Shown here: positions 19,543 to 29,903 of the stretch, one piece after another
How positions within the stretch are numbered: the first letter of the stretch is position 1
Layout of the letters: every line of letters begins with the position of its first letter
Assembly: GCA_036802685.1 (NCBI GenBank)
Contig: DAIRVS010000004.1
Coordinates: forward strand, 1 to 64,000
Source of the DNA: HGW-17 sp938004375
GTDB taxonomy: Bacteria > Myxococcota_A > Polyangia > HGW-17
Direction: 5' to 3'
DNA: 64,000 nucleotides
Notes under the pieces: model-generated
The model's database searches: none
Told to the model about the DNA's origin: nothing
Seen by the model: the letters and a program-made list of their open reading frames with translations, nothing else
Made by a program: the position numbers and the translations under genes

Positions 19543-19625
19543 TGCGAGGAAGGGGACTCGAACCCCTACAGACAGCGTCCACTAGCACCTCAAGCTAGCG
19601 CGTCTACCAATTCCGCCATCCTCGC
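19543..19625 (-). tRNA. tRNA-Leu(GAG)
   Basis: An 83-base cloverleaf on the minus strand. The acceptor stem GCGAGGA pairs with TCCTCGC. The anticodon stem CTAGC/GCTAG closes the loop TTGAGGT, giving anticodon GAG for CUC/CUU codons. A long variable arm (type II, as in Leu) precedes the T-arm AGGGG-TTCGAGT-CCCCT. The discriminator base is A and no CCA is encoded. A strong promoter lies 35-63 bases upstream. Confidence 0.95.
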
Positions 19626-19659
19626 GGGCCCGCGGCGCTGTGCACCGGGGGGCGTGCAT

Positions 19660-19688
19660 GATCTAATGAGGTTTCGGGAGATTGTCAA
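19660..19688 (-). promoter_or_regulatory. Strong sigma-70 promoter of tRNA-Leu
   Basis: On the minus strand TTGACA (19688-19683) and TAGATC (19665-19660) are 17 bases apart. The start would be near 19653, giving a leader of about 28 bases before the tRNA 5' end at 19625. Confidence 0.7.
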
Positions 19689-19703
19689 TCGGAAAATGCC
19701 GGG

Positions 19704-19733
19704 TTGATTCCTTGACCCCGGTTGGGGCATAAT
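19704..19733 (+). promoter_or_regulatory. Sigma-70-like promoter of the cutA operon
   Basis: TTGATT (19704-19709) and CATAAT (19728-19733) are separated by 18 bases. Transcription would start near 19740, about 26 bases before the cutA ATG, and could serve the five-gene run to rnhA. Confidence 0.5.
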
Positions 19734-19765
19734 GCGCGCGAACTTTTTCCCGGAGGCCCCGCCCG

Positions 19766-20089
19766 ATGTCGACCTTCGAACCCGTCGTGGTCCTGATGAC
19801 GACCCCCGATCCCGCCTGTGCCGAGGCCATCGCCGACCGGTTGCTGGCGCTGAAGTTGTGCGCCTGCGTCAACGTGGTGCCGGCTGTGCAGTCCCAGTTC
19901 TTCTGGCAGGGGGCCTTCCAGACCGCGGCGGAGTCCCTGTGCGTCATCAAGACCGGGCGCCACCTGCTGCCCCAGCTCGAGCAGGCGGTGCGGTCCATGC
20001 ACCCGTACCAGGTGCCCGAGCTCATCGCGCTGCCCGTGGTCTGGGGCAACGCCGACTTCGTGGCCTGGGTCGAGAGCGCCGTGTCATAG
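19766..20089 (+). CDS. cutA: CutA divalent-cation tolerance protein
   Basis: 107 residues, the standard CutA size. The conserved core is visible: VLMTTPDPACAEAIADRLL, then K-L-C-A-C-V-N-V-V-P, W-Q-G, VIKTGRHLLPQLEQAVRSMH, and P-Y-Q-V-P-E-L-I-A-L-P-V near the end. CutA forms a very stable cytoplasmic trimer linked to copper and other metal tolerance, though its exact role is unsettled. A CGGAGG ribosome site precedes the ATG. It leads a compact plus-strand cluster that continues with a symporter gene 19 bases downstream. Confidence 0.93.
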   Translation: MSTFEPVVVLMTTPDPACAEAIADRLLALKLCACVNVVPAVQSQFFWQGAFQTAAESLCVIKTGRHLLPQLEQAVRSMHPYQVPELIALPVVWGNADFVAWVESAVS

Positions 20090-20108
20090 GACCGGGAACG
20101 GAGCGGGC

Positions 20109-21518
20109 ATGCACGCCTTCGAGCGATTCATCCACTACTACAACGACACCGTCGGTCCCACGATTCTGCTGGCCCTGCTGATCCCGGTGGGCATCCTCTT
20201 CACCGTGCTGCTCAAGGCGATCCAGTTCCGCAAGTTCGGTCTGGCGGTGCAGGTGGTGTCGGGGAAGTTCCACCAGCCCGGGGAGCCCGGCGACATCACG
20301 CACTTCCAGGCGCTGTCGGCGGCCCTCTCGGCCACCGTCGGCATCGGCAACATCGCGGGCGTGGCCACGGCCATCGCCTGGGGCGGCCCCGGCGCGGCGT
20401 TCTGGATCTGGATGACCGGCTTTCTGGGCATGGCGCTCAAGTACGCCGAGTGCACGCTGGCACTGCACTACCGCGAGACCGACTCCGCCGGGATGGTCGC
20501 CGGCGGCCCGATGTATTACATCAAGAAGGGGCTGGGCCCGCGCCTGGGCCGCGCGGCCACGGTCCTGGCCGTGATGTTCGCCGTCGGGACGGTGATCTGC
20601 TCGTTCGGCACCGGCAACATGCCCCAGTCCAACTCCATGGCCCAGGCCCTCGACGGCGCCTACGGGATCCCCACCTGGGCCTCGGGGCTGGTCATTGCCG
20701 CGCTGGTCTTTCTGGTCATCGTGGGCGGCATCCGCCGCATCGGCGCGGTGGCCTCGAAGCTGGTGCCCTTGATGGCCGCGTTCTACATCCTGGGCGGCGT
20801 GGCCGTGCTGCTGGTCAACCACGACCGGGTCGGCCCCGCCTTCGCGCTGATCTTCCGCGACGCCTTCACCGGCGAGGCCGCGCTCAAGGGCGGCTTCATC
20901 GCCGCCGTGATCTGGGGCATCAAGCGCGGGCTCTACTCCAACGAGGCCGGGCAGGGCAGCGCGCCCATCGCCCACGCCGCCGCGCAGACCCCGTACGCCG
21001 TGCGCGAGGGCCTGGTCTCCATGCTCGAGCCGTTCATCGACACCGTGCTGATCTGCACGCTCACCTCCCTGGTCATCGTGGTCGGCGGGCTGAACGTCCC
21101 GGACGCCACGGGTTTGAAGCCGGTCCTCGACGGCGCGGTGCTCACCACGCGGTCGTTCGAGAGCGGGCTCGACCCCGTGGGGCTGGGGTGGCTCGGCACG
21201 CAGGTGGTGGCCATCTCCACCGTGCTGTTCGCGCTCTCCACGGCCATCTCGTGGTCCTACTACGGCGACCGCGCGGTGACCTTCCTGTTCGATCACCCGC
21301 GGGCCGTGCTGGCCTACCGCATCGTGTTCTCCGTCGTCATCTTCGTGGGCGCCGTGCAGTCGATGAAGCTCGTGTGGGGCTTCGCGGACATGGCCATCAC
21401 GTTCATGGCCTTGCCGAACCTGCTCGCCCTGTGTATGCTCGCGCCCAAGGTGCTGTCCCTCACCCGGCAGTACTTCGAGGAGCACGCGCGGCTCGTCGCG
21501 CGGCCGCCGGAGGCCTAA
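20109..21518 (+). CDS. Alanine/glycine:cation symporter (AGCS family)
   Basis: 469 residues with about 10-11 membrane helices. AGCS signatures are present: ATVGIGNIAGVATAIAWGGP near residue 75 and SNEAGQGSAPIAHAAAQTP near 280, plus G-P-M-Y-Y-I. The family imports alanine or glycine with Na+ or H+ across the inner membrane. The length matches the family. It sits between cutA and transketolase genes with short gaps, which gives no extra clue to the substrate. Confidence 0.95.
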   Translation: MHAFERFIHYYNDTVGPTILLALLIPVGILFTVLLKAIQFRKFGLAVQVVSGKFHQPGEPGDITHFQALSAALSATVGIGNIAGVATAIAWGGPGAAFWIWMTGFLGMALKYAECTLALHYRETDSAGMVAGGPMYYIKKGLGPRLGRAATVLAVMFAVGTVICSFGTGNMPQSNSMAQALDGAYGIPTWASGLVIAALVFLVIVGGIRRIGAVASKLVPLMAAFYILGGVAVLLVNHDRVGPAFALIFRDAFTGEAALKGGFIAAVIWGIKRGLYSNEAGQGSAPIAHAAAQTPYAVREGLVSMLEPFIDTVLICTLTSLVIVVGGLNVPDATGLKPVLDGAVLTTRSFESGLDPVGLGWLGTQVVAISTVLFALSTAISWSYYGDRAVTFLFDHPRAVLAYRIVFSVVIFVGAVQSMKLVWGFADMAITFMALPNLLALCMLAPKVLSLTRQYFEEHARLVARPPEA

Positions 21519-21539
21519 CCCCTTTTCCCAGGAGCCCTC

Positions 21540-23480
<1,941 letters not shown>

Positions 23481-23504
23481 TCCACCTCAGAAAGGAAAGT
23501 ACCC

Positions 23505-23984
23505 ATGAAACAGGCTGTCATCTCCACCAACTTCGGCGACATCGTGCTGGAGTTCTTCCCCGACAAGGCCCCCAACCACGTGGCCAACTTCCTCAAGCTC
23601 GCCGAGAGCGGCTTCTACGACGGCACCATCTTCCACCGCGTGATCCCGGGCTTCATGATCCAGGGCGGCTGCCCCAACTCCAAGCCCAACGCCCGTGGCG
23701 TCCCCGGCACCGGCGGCCCCGGCTGGAACGTCAAGGCCGAGTTCAACGACGTCAGCCACGTGCGCGGCATCCTCTCCATGGCGCGCTCGTCGGATCCCGA
23801 CAGCGCGGGCTCCCAGTTCTTCATCTGCCACGCCGACTCCAAGTTCCTCAACGGGCAGTACACCGTGTTCGGCAAGGTCGTCTCCGGCATGGAGGTCGTG
23901 GACCAGATCGCCGAGCTCGACCGCAACTCCAAGGACATGCCCCGCGAGCGCGTGGAGATGAAGGTCACCGTCCGGGGGAGCTGA
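23505..23984 (+). CDS. ppiB: Cyclophilin-type peptidyl-prolyl isomerase
   Basis: 159 residues, the size of cytoplasmic cyclophilins that speed cis-trans isomerisation at proline. Key motifs are F-H-R-V-I-P-G-F-M-I-Q-G-G, G-S-Q-F-F-I-C and Y-T-V-F-G-K-V-V-S-G-M-E-V-V. There is no signal peptide, so it is PpiB-like rather than periplasmic PpiA. An AGAAAGGAAAG ribosome site precedes the ATG. It is 24 bases after the transketolase gene and one base before rnhA. Confidence 0.95.
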   Translation: MKQAVISTNFGDIVLEFFPDKAPNHVANFLKLAESGFYDGTIFHRVIPGFMIQGGCPNSKPNARGVPGTGGPGWNVKAEFNDVSHVRGILSMARSSDPDSAGSQFFICHADSKFLNGQYTVFGKVVSGMEVVDQIAELDRNSKDMPRERVEMKVTVRGS

Positions 23985-23985
23985 C

Positions 23986-24429
23986 GTGCCCCCGATCTCC
24001 GATCCCATCATCGTTTTCACCGACGGCGCCTGCTCGGGGAACCCCGGCCCCGGCGGCTACGGCGTCGTGCTGCGCGCGGGCGGCAACCAGCGCACCATCT
24101 CGGGCTGGCTCGGCGACGCCTGCACCAACAACATCGCCGAGCTCACCGCCATCCTGCGCGCCCTCGAGGCCATCCGCGATCCGTCGCGCCCCGTCCACCT
24201 CTACAGCGACTCCGCCTACGCCCTGGGCCTGCTCACCCAGAACTGGAAGGCCAAGGCCAACACCGAGCTGGTGGCCGAACTGAGGCGCAAGGTCCGGGAG
24301 TTCCCCCGCCTGAAGCTCATCAAGATCGAGGGTCACGCCGGCCATGAGGGCAATGAGCTCGCCGATCGCCTGGCCCGCGCCGCCATCGTCGCCCGCGCCA
24401 CCACAGACGAATATCAAAAAATGGGCTGA
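23986..24429 (+). CDS. rnhA: Ribonuclease HI
   Basis: 147 residues starting at a GTG one base after the ppiB stop region, so probably translationally coupled. The four acidic catalytic residues are in place: F-T-D-G-A-C-S-G-N-P-G, N-I-A-E-L-T-A, L-Y-S-D-S-A-Y and G-N-E-L-A-D-R-L-A. It degrades RNA in RNA-DNA hybrids in the cytoplasm. It ends the cutA operon; inverted repeats follow directly. Confidence 0.95.
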   Translation: MPPISDPIIVFTDGACSGNPGPGGYGVVLRAGGNQRTISGWLGDACTNNIAELTAILRALEAIRDPSRPVHLYSDSAYALGLLTQNWKAKANTELVAELRRKVREFPRLKLIKIEGHAGHEGNELADRLARAAIVARATTDEYQKMG

Positions 24430-24433
24430 CCAA

Positions 24434-24484
24434 TCTGACACCCGGGTGTCAGAGATTTGACACTTTTCCTGACGGATTCCGTCA
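24434..24484. repeat. Two perfect inverted repeats after rnhA
   Basis: TCTGACACCC/GGGTGTCAGA (24434-24453) is a perfect 20-base palindrome starting five bases after the rnhA stop. A second repeat, TGACGGA-T-TCCGTCA, lies at 24470-24484, and another TTGACAC sits between them. As RNA the first folds into an 8-base-pair stem with a CCGG loop, but no T-tract follows directly. It could be a weak terminator for the rnhA operon or an operator for the aminotransferase gene downstream. Confidence 0.5.
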
Positions 24485-24699
24485 ATCGCGAAGGTTTTCA
24501 CGACTTGGTGATCGGTTGCGCACGGGTGCAACTGTTTTTCCTTCAGGTTGTACAAGGTTTTTTTTGTGAATTTCATGAGAAAATAAAGTATTGGGTGATG
24601 GCGAAGCGGATCTGGCACGGGTGATGCAGCACTGGGCGCCAAGTCCGGCGGACGGGGAAAGTCCTCCCGGCCTTGGCTTCCGCACGAAAGGAACCGCTC
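24485..24699 (+). other. AT-rich promoter zone and long leader before the phnW-like gene
   Basis: The first half is AT-rich (T-runs at 24556-24565, AAATAAAGTATT at 24581) and probably contains the promoter, although no clean -35/-10 pair stands out. It includes the 15-mer shared with 10354. The second half (about 24600-24685) is GC-rich with several self-complementary patches such as GGAC...GTCC, so a structured leader is possible. I recognise no known riboswitch. Confidence 0.35.
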
Positions 24700-25911
24700 A
24701 TGGAGAACCTGAAGAACAGCGCGCGCGTGTTGAACTACATCAAGGGCATCCTGAACTACAAGGAGACCCCGGGCTACGTGCTGCTGAACCCCGGTCCCGT
24801 GCTGACCACCCCGCGGGTGAAGGCCGCCCTCGTGCACCACGACACCTGCCACCGCGACGCCGACTTCGCCGTGATGGTTCGCTCGCTGCGCGCCAAACTG
24901 AAGAAGGTGTTCCGCGGCGACGAGCGCCACGAGGTCGTGCTGATCACGGGCTCGGGCACCTCGGGCATCGAGGCGACCATCTCCTCCACCATCCCCGAGG
25001 ACAAGAAGATCCTGGTGCTGATCAACGGCGCCTTCGGCGAGCGCTACCGCGAGGTGGCCCAGGTGCACCGGCTGAACCTCGAGGTGCTGGACTTCGGCTG
25101 GTGCAACCCCATGGACGTGGCCGCCGTCGAGGCGAAGCTGGCCGCCGACCCCGAGATCTGCGCGGTGATGATGGCCCACCACGAGACCTCCGTGGGCCTG
25201 ATCAACCCCATCGGCGAGATCGGCGCGCTGTGCCGCCGCCACGACCGCCTGCTGCTGGTCGACGCGGTGTCTTCCCTGGGCGCCGAGGACCTCGACGTGG
25301 TGCGCGACAACATCGACATCTGCCTGAGCTCGGCGAACAAGGCCATGCAGGCCATCGCCGGCGTCGCCTTCGTGTGCGTCAACGACCGCGCCTGGAAGGT
25401 CATCGACAAGGTCCGCCCCCGCGTGTACTACCTGGACCTCAAGCGCTACCGCAAGTACGCCATCGAGGAGGAGCTCACCCCGTTCACCCCCGCGGTCAAC
25501 GGCTTCTTCGCCCTGGACGCGGCCGTGGACGAGCTGCTCGAGGACGGCGTCGAGAGCCGCTGGGAGCTCTACCGGGCCCGCAACACCTTCCTGCGCGAGG
25601 CCTTCGCCGGCATGGGCCTGAAGCTCCTCGACGTGAAGGGCCAACGCTCCTCGTCCCTCACCATCGTCGAGGTGCCCGAGTACATCTCCTTCGCCGAGCT
25701 CTACGAGCGCATGAAGGGCTACGGGTTCATCATCTACGGGTGCAAGGGCGTCCTCTCGGACCGCTACTTCCAGATCGCCAACATGGGCGACCTCAACGAC
25801 GAGATGCTCCAGAGCTTCGTCAACACGCTGCAGTTCGTGCTCTTCCGCGCCCGCCGCGAGGCCGGCCAGGTCATGGCCGGCGACCTCGACGCCGTCGCCG
25901 TTGACGCCTAG
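24700..25911 (+). CDS. phnW: Class-V aminotransferase, PhnW-like (2-aminoethylphosphonate--pyruvate transaminase type)
   Basis: 403 residues from the ATG at 24700, which has AAAGGAA at the right distance. The fold-type I core shows LLNPGPVLTTPRV near the start, the cofactor loop TGSGTSGIEA, D-A-V-S-S-L-G and the PLP lysine in S-S-A-N-K-A-M-Q, closest to the SSANK of PhnW. Alanine-glyoxylate aminotransferases share most of these. PhnW interconverts 2-aminoethylphosphonate and phosphonoacetaldehyde. No phnX, phnA, phnY or PEP mutase gene lies in the window, so direction and substrate are uncertain. It is slightly longer than typical PhnW. Confidence 0.75.
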   Translation: MENLKNSARVLNYIKGILNYKETPGYVLLNPGPVLTTPRVKAALVHHDTCHRDADFAVMVRSLRAKLKKVFRGDERHEVVLITGSGTSGIEATISSTIPEDKKILVLINGAFGERYREVAQVHRLNLEVLDFGWCNPMDVAAVEAKLAADPEICAVMMAHHETSVGLINPIGEIGALCRRHDRLLLVDAVSSLGAEDLDVVRDNIDICLSSANKAMQAIAGVAFVCVNDRAWKVIDKVRPRVYYLDLKRYRKYAIEEELTPFTPAVNGFFALDAAVDELLEDGVESRWELYRARNTFLREAFAGMGLKLLDVKGQRSSSLTIVEVPEYISFAELYERMKGYGFIIYGCKGVLSDRYFQIANMGDLNDEMLQSFVNTLQFVLFRARREAGQVMAGDLDAVAVDA

Positions 25912-25959
25912 CAGCCCGCACAGCTTGACGCCCACGCCTGATTCGCCTACCGTGGCCCC

Positions 25960-26475
25960 ATGGGCCCCCGCCTTCTCCTATCGCGCCTGATCTTCACGGG
26001 AATGCTCGCCGTGGCGCTCGCCGCCGCCTGTCCGGCCGGCGCCCAGGTGCGCCCCGGGCCGGTCACCATCAAGGCGGCCAAACTGCGGGTGCCCTTCCCC
26101 CGGAACTGGCTGTCGGCCGAGCCCAACGCCTACCTGCCCCAGAGCGTGCACTGGTACCACCCGGCCGGCGCCCGCATCGTGATCACGGCGACCCCGAAGA
26201 AACCGGCCGACACGCTGGCCACCTGGACCGAGGCCGTGAAGAAGATCGCCGCCGCCCGCAAGCTCACCCTCGACGCGCCCAAGCCGACGAAGGTCGCGGG
26301 CGCCGACGCCGTGCGCCTCACCGCCCGCACGCGCACCCACCAGGTCGAGTTCCTGTTCTTCTTCCTGAACGACCAGTTCGTGCTGGTGAACTTCACCTGC
26401 GAGGCGAAGACGCCCGGGACCTGCGTGGTCGCCCCCGATTACGAGCGCATGGTGTCCGGCCTCGAGCCGCTGTGA
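25960..26475 (+). CDS. Secreted protein of unknown function
   Basis: 171 residues with an N-terminal signal peptide (cleavage near A-G-A-Q; the L-A-A-A-C just before could also be a lipobox). The mature part resembles small PsbP/DUF1795-like domains: VPFPRNWLSAEPNAY, a central helix, then VRLTARTRTHQVEFLFFFLN and a final YERMVSGLEPL helix. No active site is visible. It lies between the aminotransferase and a beta-helix lipoprotein gene, with gaps of 48 and 21 bases. Confidence 0.65.
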   Translation: MGPRLLLSRLIFTGMLAVALAAACPAGAQVRPGPVTIKAAKLRVPFPRNWLSAEPNAYLPQSVHWYHPAGARIVITATPKKPADTLATWTEAVKKIAAARKLTLDAPKPTKVAGADAVRLTARTRTHQVEFLFFFLNDQFVLVNFTCEAKTPGTCVVAPDYERMVSGLEPL

Positions 26476-26496
26476 CAACTTCCCAGGAGTTTGCTC

Positions 26497-27615
26497 ATGA
26501 AACGAATGATGACGCTCACCGGGGCCCTCGTCGCGCTGACCGCGCTGACCGCTTGCGACGACGGCGGCGGTGGCGGCTGGTACTATGACGTCGACTACAT
26601 CGAGATCACCGACGACCTGCCCGCGCCCGGGAACCCCGCCGGCGCCTGCGGCGTCCCCGAGGAGGCCCTGCCCGCGGACACCGCCACGCCCACCCGGGTC
26701 ATCGGCGACGGCACCCCCGCCTCCTGCACCTCCGCGGCCGTGGTGGAGGCGGTCGCCCAGGGCGGGATCATCACCTTCGACTGCGGCCCCGACCCGGTGA
26801 CCATCGTCCTCGAACAGACCGCGAAGATCCGCAACGACACGGGCCCCGAGATCGTGCTCGACGGCGGCGGGCTGGTGACCCTCTCCGGCGGAGACCGGCG
26901 GCGCATTCTTTACATGAACACCTGCGATCCGGACCAGGTCTGGACCACCCCCCACTGCAACGATCAGGACCACCCGCGGCTCACGGTGCAGAACCTGACC
27001 TTTATCGACGGCAACGCCGAGAACGAACCCGCCGAGACCGCCGGGGGCGGCGCCATCTTCGTGCGCGGCGGCCGCTTCCGCGTGATCAACAGCCGCTTCT
27101 TCGGCAACTCCGCGTCCCCCACCGGCCCCGACGTGGGCGGCGGCGCCATCCGCGTGTTCGACCAGTTCGAGGACCGGCCCGTGTACGTGGTGCACAGCAC
27201 GTTCGGCGGCCGCGAGGACCTGGCCAACGTCGCCTCCAACGGCGGCGCGGTGTCCTCCATCGGCGTGAACTGGACCATCCTCAACAGCGTGCTCTCGTAC
27301 AACCGGGCCATCGGGAACGGCGGGAACCCGGCCGAGGCGGGCACCCCCGGCGGCGGCTCCGGCGGCGCGATCTACAACGACGGGAACACCCTCACGCTCA
27401 CGCTGTGCGGCGTGGCCATCGAGCACAACGAGGTCAACGCCTACGGCGCGGCCATCTTCTTCGTGAGCAACAACCACGACGGCACGATCCACATCGACGA
27501 CTCGGTGATTCGGAACAACGTCAACCACTCGAACCACCCCTGGCAGATCCTCCCGGGCATCTCCGGCCACGACGACACGGTGCTGGACGTCGACGACGAC
27601 TCGATCATCGAGTGA
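26497..27615 (+). CDS. Right-handed beta-helix lipoprotein (polymorphic-membrane-protein-like)
   Basis: 372 residues from the ATG at 26497 (CAGGAG ribosome site). The lipobox is L-T-A-C (Cys20), followed by Asp and a Gly-rich linker. The body repeats G-G-A-I and N-N/N-x-x units characteristic of parallel beta-helices (GGGAIFVRGGRFRVINSRFF, GGAVSSIGVNWTILNSVLSY, GGAIYNDGNTLTLTLCGVAI), as in CSLREA/Pmp-like proteins. It begins with an A-V-V-E-A-V...G-G-x-I-T-F-x-C element usual in this group. It is probably surface-exposed; the ligand is unknown. A strong hairpin follows the gene. Confidence 0.8.
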   Translation: MKRMMTLTGALVALTALTACDDGGGGGWYYDVDYIEITDDLPAPGNPAGACGVPEEALPADTATPTRVIGDGTPASCTSAAVVEAVAQGGIITFDCGPDPVTIVLEQTAKIRNDTGPEIVLDGGGLVTLSGGDRRRILYMNTCDPDQVWTTPHCNDQDHPRLTVQNLTFIDGNAENEPAETAGGGAIFVRGGRFRVINSRFFGNSASPTGPDVGGGAIRVFDQFEDRPVYVVHSTFGGREDLANVASNGGAVSSIGVNWTILNSVLSYNRAIGNGGNPAEAGTPGGGSGGAIYNDGNTLTLTLCGVAIEHNEVNAYGAAIFFVSNNHDGTIHIDDSVIRNNVNHSNHPWQILPGISGHDDTVLDVDDDSIIE

Positions 27616-27638
27616 GCGCGTCCGGCGAGCTCACGGCT

Positions 27639-27684
27639 CCCCCCGTAGCCTGGCGACCGAGGACGGTCGCTTGGCTACAGGGGG
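27639..27684 (+). terminator. Large bipartite hairpin between convergent genes
   Basis: GCGACCG-AGGA-CGGTCGC (27653-27670) is a perfect seven-pair stem with a four-base loop. It is nested in GTAGCC/GGCTAC (27645-27650 with 27673-27678), with C-run/G-run arms outside (27639-27644 with 27680-27684). A T-rich TAGTTTCTTT follows, so it can terminate the beta-helix gene. It also separates that gene from the radical SAM gene on the other strand. Confidence 0.6.
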
Positions 27685-27714
27685 CTAGTTTCTTTGGAAA
27701 GACATCCACCGAAC

Positions 27715-28752
27715 TTAAAAATCCAATAGTTCTGAAACCAATCGCCGTTGTTCGATGACACGCAGGCAGTAGGCGTTCTCGCCGAAGGCGCCGGTGTTGG
27801 CCGCGGCCATGGCCGTGCAGCCCCCGCGGCAGGTCTCGGCGAAGGCGCAGGCATCACACGCGCCGGTGAGGTGGCGGCGCTTGTTCCGGAAGCGCTCGAA
27901 GCGCGCGTCGTCGTTCCAGAGCTCGGCGAGCGGCGTCTCGCGCAGGTTGCCCACGATGAACTCGTCCCCCAGCGACAGGCACGGGAGCACCGCGCCGTCC
28001 GAGCGGATCCCGATGACCGCGATCCCGGCCATGCAGCCGGGGAAGCGCGCGTGGTAGGTCGCAAGGTGCCCGGAGAGCGGGTGGTAGCCGAAGTCGTCCA
28101 TCGGGCACAGCCACAGGTCCGGGTCGTGCTCGAGGTGCCAGGTGACCTTCTCGCAGAAGGTGGCGAACTCGTCCACCGAGAGCGACCAGTCGCCGGTGAA
28201 GCGATCGCCGCCGGGGTTGGCGATCTGCACCTGCCAGGTGATCCCCGAGGCGCGGAAACGGTCGGCCAGCGCGTCGAACTCGTGGAAGTTCAACCGGCAG
28301 AACGTGGTGATGGCGTTGACCCGGGGGTGTCCGGTGGCCACCAGATCGCGCAACAGCCCCATCACCCGGTCGTGGCCGTCGACGCGGCGCATGGCCCGCA
28401 CGGTCTCGGGGGTGGCGCCGTCCAGGGACACCCCGATGATCCACGGGTCGAGCGCGACGAGGGTGTGAAGGACCTGCGGCGTGACCAGGAGGCCGTGGGT
28501 GATCAGCACCGGCCGCAGCCCGTGGTCCTTCACCGCCCGGGCCACGGTCTCCCACCCCGGGAACAGCAGCACCTCGCCGCCGATGAGGGTCAACTCCTCG
28601 CACCCGAGCGCGGCCAGCTCGCCCACGAGGCGCACCCAGTCGTCGGTGCCGTACTCCCCGGCCCGCGGTGGCCCCGAGTTCGACGAGCAGTGCACGCACC
28701 GCAGGTTGCAGCGGTTGGTGAGCTCACAGACGGCGTATCTGATCGGGTTCAT
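27715..28752 (-). CDS. Radical SAM/SPASM enzyme, second of a tandem pair
   Basis: 345 residues from the ATG at 28752, which overlaps the stop of the upstream radical SAM gene (ATGA). The [4Fe-4S]-SAM motif is R-C-N-L-R-C-V-H-C near residue 15. The SAM-binding G-G-E follows in L-T-L-I-G-G-E-V-L-L. A SPASM-like C-terminal region carries Cys ligands (GCMAGIAVIGIRSDGAVLPC, then CDACAFAETCRGGC) for auxiliary clusters. SPASM enzymes of this kind modify ribosomal peptides. The neighbouring repeat protein is the obvious candidate substrate; the chemistry is unknown. The last gene of its operon. Confidence 0.9.
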   Translation of the reverse strand: MNPIRYAVCELTNRCNLRCVHCSSNSGPPRAGEYGTDDWVRLVGELAALGCEELTLIGGEVLLFPGWETVARAVKDHGLRPVLITHGLLVTPQVLHTLVALDPWIIGVSLDGATPETVRAMRRVDGHDRVMGLLRDLVATGHPRVNAITTFCRLNFHEFDALADRFRASGITWQVQIANPGGDRFTGDWSLSVDEFATFCEKVTWHLEHDPDLWLCPMDDFGYHPLSGHLATYHARFPGCMAGIAVIGIRSDGAVLPCLSLGDEFIVGNLRETPLAELWNDDARFERFRNKRRHLTGACDACAFAETCRGGCTAMAAANTGAFGENAYCLRVIEQRRLVSELLDF

Positions 28753-29903
28753 GTGGGATCTAGCAGGGCGGCGGTGATCGCCCGGGTCTCCAGGCGGTGG
28801 TGGCAATACTCGTTCTCGAAACGGTCGCGGCAGACGGTGAGCAGGATGTCCGGGCAGCCGCCGTGGCAGACGCCGGCGTGGGGGCACGAGGCGCAGGCGC
28901 CGCGCAGGTTCTTCGCGTGGCACCAGGCCAGGTTGTCCCGGCAGCGCTCCTCGTCGAGGATGCGCGAGAGGCCGCCGGGGTCGCGGACGTTGCCCACCAC
29001 GTTCTCGGGGAGCGCCAGCGCCGAGCAGGGGGTCACGTCGCCGTTGGCGCGCACGAACAGGTTCAAAATCCCGCCGGTGCAGCGCTTTTGCCAGGTGCGA
29101 TGCAGAAGCGAGAGCGGGTGGCGGTTCGAGGGTGTCACCAGGTCGTCCATGGGCACGATCCGATGCGGGTGGGCGGCGAAGATCGCGGCGACCCGCTCGC
29201 CCAGCGCGTGGTACTCCTCGGGGGAGAGCAGGATCCCGCGCGGGGTGCGGCCCTTGCCCGAGACCATCTGCACCTGCAGGCCGAAGCCCCGGGCGCGGGC
29301 GAAGTCCCAGAGCCCTTCGAGCTGGTCCAGGTTGAGCCGGGAGAAGGCGGCGATCAGGCTCACCTGCAGGCCGGCGGCGGTGAGCGCGTCGAGGCCGGCG
29401 AGGGTCTTCGCGTGGCTGCCCGGGCCGCGGACGGCGTCATGCACGGCCGGGTCCACGCCGTCGAGGCTCACGGTGACGAGCAGGATCCCGGCCTCGCGCC
29501 AGGCGCGGGCGATCGCGGGCGTGACGAGCGTGCCGTTGGTCACGAGGCGCACCGGGAAGCCGGCCTCCCGGCCCGCGGCGATCACGTCCATCAGGTCCGG
29601 GCGGCAGCAGACCTCGCCGCCGGTGAGGGAGAGCTCGAGCATGCCGGCCGCGCGGGCGTCGCGCAGCACGTCCCGGATCTCCGCGAGCGTGAGCTCGTCG
29701 GGGCAGGCCCGGGGCGCGTCCACGTAGCAGTGGGGGCAGGCGAGGTTGCAGGCCCAGGTGATCTCGAGCTCGAGGATGTAGGGGTGGCGGTAGGTGAACT
29801 CGCGGGGCGTCTTGTCAGCCGGGTCACCGGACTTGAAGTACCGGAACGTGTCGCCGTCGCGGCGCACCCGGATGCCGTCGTGGGCCGAAGGACGCTCGGT
29901 CAT
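28749..29903 (-). CDS. Radical SAM/SPASM enzyme, first of a tandem pair
   Basis: 384 residues from the ATG at 29903, coupled by ATGA overlap to the repeat-protein gene before it and to a second radical SAM gene after it. The cluster motif is A-C-N-L-A-C-P-H-C-Y near residue 50, with L-S-L-T-G-G-E-V-C-C downstream. The C-terminal SPASM-type region has C-T-G-G-I...G-D-V-T-P-C, then CASCPHAGVCHGGCPD. Overall it resembles PqqE/AhbC-like peptide- or porphyrin-modifying enzymes. The two tandem enzymes share layout but differ enough to suggest separate steps or a heterodimer. Confidence 0.9.
   Translation of the reverse strand: MTERPSAHDGIRVRRDGDTFRYFKSGDPADKTPREFTYRHPYILELEITWACNLACPHCYVDAPRACPDELTLAEIRDVLRDARAAGMLELSLTGGEVCCRPDLMDVIAAGREAGFPVRLVTNGTLVTPAIARAWREAGILLVTVSLDGVDPAVHDAVRGPGSHAKTLAGLDALTAAGLQVSLIAAFSRLNLDQLEGLWDFARARGFGLQVQMVSGKGRTPRGILLSPEEYHALGERVAAIFAAHPHRIVPMDDLVTPSNRHPLSLLHRTWQKRCTGGILNLFVRANGDVTPCSALALPENVVGNVRDPGGLSRILDEERCRDNLAWCHAKNLRGACASCPHAGVCHGGCPDILLTVCRDRFENEYCHHRLETRAITAALLDPT

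Noticed and set aside
24600..24699. Known riboswitch upstream of the aminotransferase
   Set aside because: I could not match the leader to glycine, cobalamin, SAM or other classes by their conserved boxes.
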